From: Candidatus Delongbacteria bacterium
GTDB lineage: Bacteria > Bacteroidota > Bacteroidia > Bacteroidales > ML635J-15
DNA: 13,958 nucleotides
Reading direction: 5' to 3'
NCBI GenBank assembly: GCA_027858215.1
Contig: JAQIDD010000219.1
Location: 1 to 13,958 of the forward strand
The position numbers and the translations under genes were made by a program. Shown here piece after piece: positions 7,306 through 13,958 of the stretch (position 1 is the first letter of the stretch; every line of letters starts with the position of its first letter). Under the pieces are notes generated by a model, which was not told where the DNA came from, made no database searches, and worked only from the letters and a program-made list of their open reading frames with translations.

Positions 7306-8307
7306 TTATTTCCCGAGGGTGGCAATCATCACAGCTTTGATGGTATGCAGCCTGTTTTCGGCTTCATCAAACACGATGGAGTGTTCGGATTCAAACACTT
7401 CGTCGGTTACTTCCATTTCGCCAATGCCGAATTTTTCAGCGATTTCTTTGCCAACGGTTGTGTTTTCATCATGGAAAGCGGGCAGACAATGAATGAATTT
7501 CACATTAGGATTGCCGGTTTTTTTGATCATGGCCATGTTGACCTGGTATGGTTTCATTTCAGCGATGCGTTTTTTCCATACTTCATCGGCTTCGCCCATG
7601 GATACCCACACGTCTGTGTAAAGGAAATCCACGCCTTTCACGCCCTTATCAACATCTTCGGTAAGGGTAATTTTGGCTCCGGTTTCTTTGGCTATTTCTT
7701 TGCACTGAGCTACCAGTTCTTTTGAAGGATGACAGGATTTCGGTGCCACGGCCCTGAAATCCATACCCATTTTGGCAGCACCAACGAGCAATGAATTTCC
7801 CATATTGTTGCGGGCATCACCGAGGTAAGCAAAAGATACTTTGTTCAAGGGTTTATCAATGTTTTCTTTCATGGTCATGAAATCGGCCAGAATCTGTGTG
7901 GGATGAAATTCATTGGTTAGTCCGTTCCATACCGGTACGTTGGCATGTTCGGAAAGTGTTTCAATGATTTCCTGACCAAAACCACGGTATTCTATGCCAT
8001 CATACATGCGGCCAAGTACGCGTGCTGTGTCGGCCATGGATTCTTTTTTTCCCATTTGTGAGCCGGCAGGGCCAAGATAGGTCACCCCGGCGCCCTGGTC
8101 CATGGCAGCCACTTCAAATGCACAGCGTGTGCGGGTAGAGTCTTTGGCAAAAAGCAATACCACATTTTTGCCTTTCAGCAATTGTTTTTCAGTCCCTGTG
8201 TATTTTGCTTTTTTAAGGTCATCAGAGAGGTCAAGCAAAAAGTTGATTTCTTTCGGACTGAAGTCCAGCAATTTTAAAAAACTTCTGTTTCTAAGGTTAT
8301 AAGCCAT
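7306..8307 (-). CDS. argF: Ornithine carbamoyltransferase, probably catabolic
   Basis: The enzyme joins ornithine and carbamoyl phosphate to give citrulline, or runs in reverse during arginine or citrulline breakdown. The 333-residue product carries the carbamoyl-phosphate site STRTR at 57-61, HPTQ at 135-138, and HCLPAFHD at 273-280 with the reactive cysteine. The ornithine-side loop reads DVWVSMGE (232-239); the SMG triplet marks true ornithine carbamoyltransferases and argues against the succinyl- or acetylornithine enzymes that some Bacteroidota use for arginine synthesis. The neighbour is carbamate kinase, 70 bases upstream on the same strand, which suggests a catabolic role like ArcB. 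Start ATG 8307 fits the family N-terminus (NLRNRSFLKLLDFSPKEI). A strong terminator follows. No arginine deiminase gene lies in the window. Confidence 0.95.
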   Translation of the reverse strand: MAYNLRNRSFLKLLDFSPKEINFLLDLSDDLKKAKYTGTEKQLLKGKNVVLLFAKDSTRTRCAFEVAAMDQGAGVTYLGPAGSQMGKKESMADTARVLGRMYDGIEYRGFGQEIIETLSEHANVPVWNGLTNEFHPTQILADFMTMKENIDKPLNKVSFAYLGDARNNMGNSLLVGAAKMGMDFRAVAPKSCHPSKELVAQCKEIAKETGAKITLTEDVDKGVKGVDFLYTDVWVSMGEADEVWKKRIAEMKPYQVNMAMIKKTGNPNVKFIHCLPAFHDENTTVGKEIAEKFGIGEMEVTDEVFESEHSIVFDEAENRLHTIKAVMIATLGK

Positions 8308-8377
8308 AATTTTATTTTTTTAATGTTAATAAATCTGTATTGTTTCTAAACTTTACGCTGTGGAGACAAAAACGATT

Positions 8378-9328
8378 TTATTTAGCCACGATTTGAGTGC
8401 CGACATTGTCTTTGCCCAATTCTTTGGATTCGGTAATAACGCATTTTTTACCACCGCGTTCAATGAACTGAATGGCCGCCCTGATTTTAGGAGCCATGCT
8501 GCCTTCGGTAAACTGACCGTCGTCGAGGTGTTTTTTTGCATCTGCCACAGTAATGACATCCAGGGCCTGTTGGTTTGGTTTGTTGAAATTGATAAACACT
8601 TTAGGCACATCCGTAAGGACATAAAATTCATCGGCATTGATTTGTGTCGCCAGCATTGATGAGGCCAAATCTTTATCAATGACAGCATCGATGCCCTGCA
8701 TTTCGCCGGGTTTTACATAAAATGCAGGAATCCCGCCACCGCCGACAGTAATGACAATGTTTCCGTCACGGGCGAGTTTTTCTATGCTGTTTTTGTTGAG
8801 TATCTCAACAGGGTTAGGCGAAGCCACTACTTTGCGGAATCCCCTTCCTTTCGGATCTTCGGCATATACATCATCGGGATTTTCTTTTTTCAGAGCTTCC
8901 AGTTCTTCTTTAGTATAGTATGGGCCGATGGGTTTTGTAGGATTTTGGAATGCCTTATCATGCTTATCCACAAGTACTTGTGTTACCAGGGTAAGGATAT
9001 CACGCTTCATTTTTTTGGATTCAAGTACATTTCTCATTTGCTGTTCAATGATATACCCGATAAATCCCTGCGAATAAGCGCCACAAATATCAAGGGGCAT
9101 GAGAGGAAGATCAAACATCTTATGACCGGCAATGTTTCTGAGAAGAATGTTCCCGACCTGTGGTCCATTTCCATGGCCGATAACAATGTTATAATCCTGC
9201 TCTATCAGTGCTGTCAGGTTATTGCAGGTATCATGCACATTGGTTTCCTGTTCCTCAATGGTTCCTTTTTGTCCTGCTCTAAGGAGTGCATTTCCGCCAA
9301 AAGCAACTACTGCAAGTTTTTTCTTCAT
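8378..9328 (-). CDS. arcC: Carbamate kinase
   Basis: Carbamate kinase transfers phosphate from carbamoyl phosphate to ADP, yielding ATP plus carbamate, which breaks down to ammonia and CO2. The 316-residue product is full length for the family. Visible motifs are GGNA at 11-14, GHGNGPQVG at 51-59, GGGGIPAF from 196, and VIDKDLAS (217-224) with the conserved Lys219. The 'PTKPIGPYYTKEE' segment is the usual flexible lid. It is the first gene of the transcript with the carbamoyltransferase and has its own promoter element 27 bases upstream. The pair supplies ATP from citrulline without needing other genes visible here. Confidence 0.96.
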   Translation of the reverse strand: MKKKLAVVAFGGNALLRAGQKGTIEEQETNVHDTCNNLTALIEQDYNIVIGHGNGPQVGNILLRNIAGHKMFDLPLMPLDICGAYSQGFIGYIIEQQMRNVLESKKMKRDILTLVTQVLVDKHDKAFQNPTKPIGPYYTKEELEALKKENPDDVYAEDPKGRGFRKVVASPNPVEILNKNSIEKLARDGNIVITVGGGGIPAFYVKPGEMQGIDAVIDKDLASSMLATQINADEFYVLTDVPKVFINFNKPNQQALDVITVADAKKHLDDGQFTEGSMAPKIRAAIQFIERGGKKCVITESKELGKDNVGTQIVAK

Positions 9329-9354
9329 AATTATTGTTGATTTTGATTAAGTGG

Positions 9355-9362
9355 CAAATATA
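9355..9362 (-). promoter_or_regulatory. Bacteroidota -7 element for the arcC operon
   Basis: The minus strand reads TATATTTG, a full match to TAnnTTTG, 26 bases before the arcC ATG. A leader of about 20 bases is expected. The -33 region is only T-rich. Confidence 0.55.
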
Positions 9363-9575
9363 AAAGAATTTAGACAGATAAAATATTTTGTGATTGAAAT
9401 TTCAGTGTGTAAAAACAGGATGGTTAAGCTGCATCAAATTTTGGGCATCTGTCAGGTTGAAAAAGTCACAAAACAGGAAAACACAGGTAAGGGTTACAGT
9501 ACCTGTCATCAGAGGGATTAAGCAGAATTGTGAACATTATTGTTTTTCGCCGTCTTTACGCATTGGAATTTTACC

Positions 9576-9583
9576 TATATTTG
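9576..9583 (+). promoter_or_regulatory. Bacteroidota -7 element for the lipoprotein at 9607
   Basis: TATATTTG is a full match and lies 23 bases before ATG 9607. It shows that the open frame reaching back to 9394 is not coding and makes ATG 9592 less likely. The region 9363-9575 holds no gene; it contains one small inverted repeat, ACAGGTA/TACCTGT, at 9483-9506. Confidence 0.55.
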
Positions 9584-9606
9584 TTTCTGTAATGGAATAT
9601 AGAAAC

Positions 9607-10677
9607 ATGATCAAATCAACCATATTATCTGTTTTAGTTGTTGGGTTGGTATTTTTAACGTCCTGCAAATCTGACTGGTATAATGTTCCGGAGTCAACTG
9701 AACCATACGTTGAAAAATTTGATACTTATGCACAACAACAGGGCATTGAATTTGATTTTGAAGAGATAGGTCTTATCATAGAATTTTCAAACCTCGGTGA
9801 AGATACAGCAGCCAGATGTAATTATGAAGACCCGATACGTATTGAGCTGGATGAAGAAACCTGGGCAGAAGCCAATGAAGATACTCGTGAAGCCATTATG
9901 ATGCGTTATATGGCGTTGGGATTTCTTAACCGGCAGAATACAAACGCAGTTTTTCCCAACGGGGAATGGACAAGTTTAATGCGGGGAACGCCTTATGAAG
10001 TGGACAAAAAGATGCATCATACATTGAATTATTTCGGGTTTAGAAAACCTTATTATGTTGATGAATTATTTACTGAGAACAGATATTGGCCATGGTGGGC
10101 TGATCATCAAACCAGCTATGACTCAATTCATGAACTTGAATCTGTCACCCTGCTTAATGAACAGTTTTTGGGCGATGTAAACGTGTGGGAACAAACCAAC
10201 ATGACGCTGGAAGCAGAAATTAACAATGGGGAATTTAGGTTACAAAACGGCAGTAATTCTTCCGAAATAGCATTTTATGATCACGATCTTGACATGGAAG
10301 ACGATTTTAAGATGGAATGTATCATCAAGATTGAAAACAGTAACTCATCAGATTTCAGCGGCTTTATCTGGGGCGCTTCTGACCATAATGCGTATTATTT
10401 TACCGGGTATGATTTGCAACATAATGTACTGATCAGTAATTCAAAAGAGAATTTCAATTATTGTTTTTCTTATGTTGAAAATGAAAATATTGCGGATTTT
10501 TTAAATTATAATAAGCTGACTGTAGTACATCTGAATGATCTTGTTTATGTCTTTTTAAACGAGAACTTTGTTTACCTTACGGACATCCACGAATTATACG
10601 GGGACCGTTTTGGTTTCAAAGTTGGTGCCAACAGCACATTGGGTGTTGACAGGCTGACCATTGAACAGCTTAAATAA
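9607..10677 (+). CDS. Lipoprotein with a degenerate zinc-metallopeptidase-like domain and a beta-sandwich C-terminus
   Basis: The 356-residue product begins with a lipoprotein signal peptide and lipobox FLTSC (Cys20). Residues about 30-160 follow the layout of a Bacteroidota family of putative metallopeptidase lipoproteins: a Cys-containing strand (AARCNYEDPIRIELDEETW), a helix before the zinc motif, 'FLNR', 'PNGEWTSLM' and 'PYYVDELF'. In that family the helix reads roughly HELGHxFLNRxH. Here residues 100-111 read RYMALGFLNRQN, so all three expected histidines and the glutamate are gone. Residues about 180-356 look like a LamG- or DUF1080-type beta-sandwich (MEDDFKMECIIKIEN, GFIWGASDHNAYYF, DRFGFKVGANSTLGVDRLTI), often carbohydrate-binding. 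The family comparison is from memory. It may be a binding protein rather than an enzyme. ATG 9592 would add five residues. Confidence 0.8.
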   Translation: MIKSTILSVLVVGLVFLTSCKSDWYNVPESTEPYVEKFDTYAQQQGIEFDFEEIGLIIEFSNLGEDTAARCNYEDPIRIELDEETWAEANEDTREAIMMRYMALGFLNRQNTNAVFPNGEWTSLMRGTPYEVDKKMHHTLNYFGFRKPYYVDELFTENRYWPWWADHQTSYDSIHELESVTLLNEQFLGDVNVWEQTNMTLEAEINNGEFRLQNGSNSSEIAFYDHDLDMEDDFKMECIIKIENSNSSDFSGFIWGASDHNAYYFTGYDLQHNVLISNSKENFNYCFSYVENENIADFLNYNKLTVVHLNDLVYVFLNENFVYLTDIHELYGDRFGFKVGANSTLGVDRLTIEQLK

Positions 10678-10752
10678 AACCTATATACATAACCAATTCA
10701 GCCATTTGGCAGGAATTTTGATAATCACTAAAACACAATAAAAACACAGCTT

Positions 10753-11781
10753 ATGAAAAAAACAATTTACCTGATGCTTGCTTTGTTAGGCACCAATTTG
10801 GTGATGGCTCAAAAAACCAACCTTACCATCTTTCACGAAGAAGGGGAAGCCTTCACCTTGTATCTGAACGGCATGAAAAAAAATGACAGCCCAAAAGCCA
10901 ACGTAAAAGTTGAAGGGTTGAAAGCCGATGCATACAAGGCCAAAATTGCCTTCAACAACAAATCAATGAAGTCGTTTACCAAACCGTTGTGGTTTGAAGA
11001 ACCGGGTTATGCCTACACGTTCAGGATTCATCAAAAGAACAACGGCAAAATGACACTGCGCCTGGTAAGCCAGACAGCCATTGAACAAACAGAGGATGAG
11101 CCTCAAATCAGCGAACAGAAATACGAAGACCCACAACAGACCAACCACAGCACCGAAGGCACAAACATGCAGGAGACAACTACCATCACGCACAGCACCA
11201 CGACTCATGCAGGCCATGGTCATGAAACAAGTGACGATACCGAATCAGTAGGTGTCAACATGAAAGTCAACGAATCCGGGATGGATGTGTCCATGAATGA
11301 TAACGGGGAGCAAATGAATATGACGGTTGATTTTGAGCTGGATGATGCCCATACCGAGACAACAACAAGCACCACAACGACCACCACAACCACAGTTACG
11401 CATGAAGGTGGAGGTGTTGAAGAAGCCATTGTTGAACAGGAAACAGCCCAGCAAACAGCAACACCACAGTATGAATCCGGTGGTTGTCATACCCCGATGA
11501 GCAGCATGGATTTTGAAGAGGCTAAACAATCCATTGAAAGCAAAGATTTTGAAGATTCGAAGCTGAAAATTGCCAAACGCATTGCCAAAAGCGATTGCCT
11601 GACATCATCACAGGTAAAAACCATCATGGCTTTATTTGATTTTGAAGATTCCAGGCTTGAGTTTTCAAAATTTGCTTATGAATATGTGTACGATCCACAT
11701 AAATACTATATCGTGAATGATGCATTCGAGTTTGAAATGAGCATTGATGAACTGGACGAATACCTGGAGAGTGTAGAATAA
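10753..11781 (+). CDS. Secreted DUF4476 protein with a Thr-rich linker
   Basis: The 342-residue product has a signal peptide ending MAQ (about residue 20), an N-terminal beta-rich domain (TIFHEEGEAFTLYLNGMK, then NVKVEGLKADAYKAKI, to about 110), a long polar linker, and a C-terminal helical DUF4476 domain (about 252-342). The latter shows the duplicated pattern 'ESKDFEDSKLKIAKRIAK ... LTSSQVKTIMALFDFEDSR' and ends 'SIDELDEYLESVE'. The linker is rich in Thr, His and acidic residues and contains TTTSTTTTTTTTVTH, encoded by mixed ACA/ACC/ACG codons, so it is not a pure DNA repeat. Function is unknown for the family. It is 75 bases after the preceding lipoprotein and may share its transcript; no clear promoter or terminator was seen between them. 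Confidence 0.9.
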   Translation: MKKTIYLMLALLGTNLVMAQKTNLTIFHEEGEAFTLYLNGMKKNDSPKANVKVEGLKADAYKAKIAFNNKSMKSFTKPLWFEEPGYAYTFRIHQKNNGKMTLRLVSQTAIEQTEDEPQISEQKYEDPQQTNHSTEGTNMQETTTITHSTTTHAGHGHETSDDTESVGVNMKVNESGMDVSMNDNGEQMNMTVDFELDDAHTETTTSTTTTTTTTVTHEGGGVEEAIVEQETAQQTATPQYESGGCHTPMSSMDFEEAKQSIESKDFEDSKLKIAKRIAKSDCLTSSQVKTIMALFDFEDSRLEFSKFAYEYVYDPHKYYIVNDAFEFEMSIDELDEYLESVE

Positions 11782-11826
11782 ACATTCAGGTTAATTCATC
11801 TGTTAGTTTTCAGAAAAATTACTTTT

Positions 11827-11834
11827 TACCTTTG
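11827..11834 (+). promoter_or_regulatory. Bacteroidota -7 element for sixA
   Basis: TACCTTTG is a full match to TAnnTTTG and ends 18 bases before ATG 11853. It overlaps the TTG at 11832, which therefore cannot be the start. Confidence 0.55.
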
Positions 11835-11852
11835 GCAAAAATTAATCACGAT

Positions 11853-12350
11853 ATGAAAACAATTACATTCATCAGACATGCAAAATCTGACAGAAAACAA
11901 GATGTTCCTGATTTTGAACGGCCACTGAATGACAGGGGTAAAAATGACGCTCCTTTGATGGGGCAAGTCATTAAATCGGATTTTATATTGCCGGATCTTA
12001 TTATATCAAGCCCTGCAAACCGGGCAAAAACTACCGCCAGGCTAATTGCTGCTGAAATTGGATATGCCGAACAGGAAATATTGTACCTGGAAAATCTGTA
12101 TTTTGCCGATACAGAAACGTTTTTAAGCATCATTCGTGATATGGAAAATAATTTTGAATCCATATACATGATATCTCATAATCCCGGCATCACCTATATT
12201 GTGAGCCGCACATCGGATACACGGCTGGATCACATGCCAACCTGTGGTGTATCACAAATAAAATTTGATGTCAGCTCATGGTCTGATATTGAAGATAAAT
12301 CAGGAAAATTAGTAAGGTTTGATAAGCCCAAAAATCACAAGGAAAAATAG
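11853..12350 (+). CDS. sixA: SixA-type histidine phosphatase
   Basis: SixA-type enzymes remove phosphate from phosphohistidine, for example on signalling proteins. The 165-residue product is of the short, single-domain type. The catalytic RHA motif is at residues 8-10 (His9 accepts phosphate), the second arginine is in SPANRAKTTA (Arg57), the acid is likely Glu80 in YLENLY, and the second catalytic histidine is in SHNPG (108-112). The partner protein cannot be told; the adjacent LytTR regulator is not of the histidine phosphotransfer type. The gene converges on the aminotransferase with eight bases between the stop codons and no obvious terminator. Other histidine-phosphatase family substrates remain possible. 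Confidence 0.85.
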   Translation: MKTITFIRHAKSDRKQDVPDFERPLNDRGKNDAPLMGQVIKSDFILPDLIISSPANRAKTTARLIAAEIGYAEQEILYLENLYFADTETFLSIIRDMENNFESIYMISHNPGITYIVSRTSDTRLDHMPTCGVSQIKFDVSSWSDIEDKSGKLVRFDKPKNHKEK

Positions 12351-12358
12351 CTGACAAA

Positions 12359-13555
12359 TTAATCCAGCGTATCCAAAGCATTTAAAATCAGTTTCACGGA
12401 TTCCCGGATTTGTTTTTCAGTGATAATCAGGGGTGCCCCGATGCGGAAAGCATTAGGCTTAAACAAAAATAAATCGGTGATGAAGCCACCTGTTTTCGCG
12501 CCGATTTCCATCACACGTGCAGCCTCTTCTTCGGTTTCCAATTCAATGCCAATAAAAAGGCCTTTGCCCCAGACTTTTTTGATACGCGGGTGTGTCAAGA
12601 GGTCAAAATACAGGCTTGCTTTGGCATCCACTTGTTCAATCAGTTTGTCCCGCAACAACACGTTAAGGTTGGCTAACGCTGCCGCACACGATACCGGATG
12701 CCCGCCAAAAGTAGTAATGTGTCCGAGCATTGGATTTTTCGTGAACACATCCATAATGTGTTTGTCAGCGACAAAAGCACCTAGCGGCATACCGCCTCCG
12801 AATGCTTTTGCAACACACATAATATCCGGCACCACATTGTAATGCATGTGTGCAAACAATTTCCCCGTCCTGCCAAAACCGGTTTGTACTTCATCAAAAA
12901 TCAACAAAGCCCCAATGTCCCTGCAGCGTTGTTTCAAGGCAGAAAGGTAATCATCATCCGGGATGCAAATCCCTGCTTCAGCCTGGATGGGCTCAATAAC
13001 CACCGCAGCAGTTTGTGTTGTAATCTTATCAAAATCGTTTGTATTGTTAAACCTGATGAAATCAATGCCGGGCAACAGCGGTCTATAATTCCGTTTAAAA
13101 GATTCATCGCCCAGCAAAGACAAAGCGCCTTGTGTGCTTCCGTGATACCCATTTTTACAGGCCACGATGTGATTTTTACCCGTATAGCGTTTTGCCAGTT
13201 TCATGGCTCCCTCAATGGCTTCAGAACCACTGTTTACAAAATATACCGCATTCAGTGAAGGATGAAGTTGTTTTACCAGTAAATCAGCAAGTTCGATTTG
13301 TACCGGCTGAATAAATTCACCATACACCATCAGGTGCATATGTTTATCAATCTGATCTTTGACAGCTTGAACAATTTCAGGGTGCTGGTGCCCCAGATTG
13401 CACACTGACACACCGGACACCAAATCAATAAAAGGATTCCCGTGTTCATCATAGATGTAAATGCCCTTGGCTTTGCTTGCACTGAACATCATGGGTTTTT
13501 CGGATGTTTGCCCCAGACGTTGTTTGAAACGATGTTTCATTGCGGAATGTTGCAT
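12359..13555 (-). CDS. Class III PLP-dependent aminotransferase (acetylornithine/ornithine aminotransferase-like)
   Basis: The 398-residue product is full length for the class III family, which moves amino groups from omega or alpha positions to 2-oxoglutarate or related acids. Visible features are the N-terminal 'YIYDEHGNPFIDLVSGVSV', 'NSGSEAIEGAMKLAKRYTG' (PLP phosphate region), 'GYHGSTQGALSL', IFDEVQTGFGRTG with Asp221 contacting the PLP ring, and AKAFGGGMPLGAF with Lys250 as the Schiff-base lysine. Substrate cannot be fixed: Bacteroidota carry several such paralogues near acetylornithine and ornithine aminotransferases. The start ATG 13555 lies one base after the LytTR stop, so translation is probably coupled. 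Confidence 0.92.
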   Translation of the reverse strand: MQHSAMKHRFKQRLGQTSEKPMMFSASKAKGIYIYDEHGNPFIDLVSGVSVCNLGHQHPEIVQAVKDQIDKHMHLMVYGEFIQPVQIELADLLVKQLHPSLNAVYFVNSGSEAIEGAMKLAKRYTGKNHIVACKNGYHGSTQGALSLLGDESFKRNYRPLLPGIDFIRFNNTNDFDKITTQTAAVVIEPIQAEAGICIPDDDYLSALKQRCRDIGALLIFDEVQTGFGRTGKLFAHMHYNVVPDIMCVAKAFGGGMPLGAFVADKHIMDVFTKNPMLGHITTFGGHPVSCAAALANLNVLLRDKLIEQVDAKASLYFDLLTHPRIKKVWGKGLFIGIELETEEEAARVMEIGAKTGGFITDLFLFKPNAFRIGAPLIITEKQIRESVKLILNALDTLD

Positions 13556-13556
13556 G

Positions 13557-13958
13557 TTAATTAATCAGGTTTAAGCCATCCAGAAGGTCTTGTTTGTAGG
13601 ATTTACCGATGGGAATGTCTTTTTTGCCTTGTTTTAAATCCATTGAAATCGCATTTCCCGTGATGGTTTTAATGTGATTGATGTTGATGATATAAGACCG
13701 GTGCGTTCTGACAAAAATATCATGAGGCAATTTTGCATGCATGGCTTTCATCGTAAAATGAATTAAATACCTTTTTTCGTAGGTTTGAATGGAAACATAA
13801 TTTTCCTGTGCCTCAACAAAATAAATATCACTAAAATGCAATTTAATGAGCTTGGAATTTTCCTTTATGAATAACACTTTAGCTCTTTGCTGGTTTTGTA
13901 ATAGTAATTGCTCGTATTGGTCTTCACTCATAGCCAGATATTTACTGACTGTTCTGAA
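13557..13958 (-). CDS. LytTR-family response regulator, C-terminal part (runs off the window)
   Basis: The C-terminal LytTR DNA-binding domain is clear: 'LFIKENSKLIKLHFSDIYFVEAQENYVSIQT', then 'MKAMHAKLPHDIFVRTHRSYIININHIKTI' and 'IPIGKSYKQDLLDGL'. Such domains bind direct repeats upstream of target genes. An ATG at 13931 would give a bare domain of 124 residues. However, the frame stays open to the window edge and reads FRTVSKYLAMSEDQYEQLLL, which looks like the last helix of a receiver domain and the linker after it. I therefore treat it as the 3' end of a LytR/AlgR-type response regulator whose phosphoacceptor half lies beyond 13958. It is probably co-transcribed with the aminotransferase. 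Confidence 0.85.
   Translation of the reverse strand, partial: FRTVSKYLAMSEDQYEQLLLQNQQRAKVLFIKENSKLIKLHFSDIYFVEAQENYVSIQTYEKRYLIHFTMKAMHAKLPHDIFVRTHRSYIININHIKTITGNAISMDLKQGKKDIPIGKSYKQDLLDGLNLIN

Noticed and set aside
9483..9506. Inverted repeat ACAGGTA/TACCTGT as an operator or terminator
   Set aside because: Only seven pairs with no T-run, and too far from either promoter to argue for a role.
9394..9606. N-terminal extension of the metallopeptidase-like lipoprotein frame
   Set aside because: The extension is basic and Cys/Ser-rich without a signal peptide, and a promoter -7 element lies inside it at 9576. The lipoprotein signal peptide begins at 9607.
11353..11400. Thr tract coding DNA as a slippage-prone repeat
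   Set aside because: Codons are mixed ACA, ACC and ACG and the unit is three bases, so length change would not alter frame.
13557..13931. Stand-alone LytTR protein starting at ATG 13931
   Set aside because: The frame continues upstream to the window edge with sequence like the end of a receiver domain, so the ATG is probably internal.

Overview
The window looks like chromosomal DNA from a member of the Bacteroidota. Several independent signs agree. Promoters carry the Bacteroidota -7 element TAnnTTTG rather than an E. coli -10. There is an ftsK-lolA gene pair, a DUF4476 protein, a SixA-type phosphatase, lipoproteins with short lipoboxes, and the start of a secreted repeat protein of a type common in this phylum ('ERMR ... 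GIGT..P...LHV.GNIR'). No phage, insertion sequence, CRISPR array, tRNA or rRNA was seen. Most of the window is ordinary core genome.

Layout. 1-430: the N-terminal end of a surface or secreted protein on the minus strand; its upstream ATG is separated from the signal peptide by a (CA)6 tract in the wrong frame. 685-1347: a lipoprotein gene interrupted by two in-frame stops, followed by a clear terminator. 1456-4489: ftsK (chromosome segregation) and lolA (lipoprotein transport), rightward and nearly abutting. 4512-6992: a multi-pass membrane protein and a UbiD-family decarboxylase, leftward, probably one transcript. 7071-7250: a GC-rich, strongly folded intergenic element that no gene explains, next to the terminator of the following operon. 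7306-9328: ornithine carbamoyltransferase and carbamate kinase, leftward, an energy-yielding carbamoyl-phosphate module. 9607-11781: a lipoprotein that resembles a zinc metallopeptidase but has lost its zinc ligands, then a DUF4476 protein. 11853-12350: a SixA-type phosphohistidine phosphatase. 12359-13958: a class III aminotransferase directly downstream of a LytTR regulator that runs off the window edge, leftward.

How the parts relate. FtsK and LolA serve cell-envelope and division housekeeping. ArcC and the carbamoyltransferase together turn citrulline plus phosphate into ornithine, ammonia, CO2 and ATP. The class III aminotransferase could act on ornithine-like substrates, but this cannot be shown here. 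The most unusual items are the folded intergenic element with two competing pairings, the 'dead' metallopeptidase lipoprotein, the possible phase-variable CA tract, and the twin-stop lipoprotein gene. No clearly new multi-gene system is visible.
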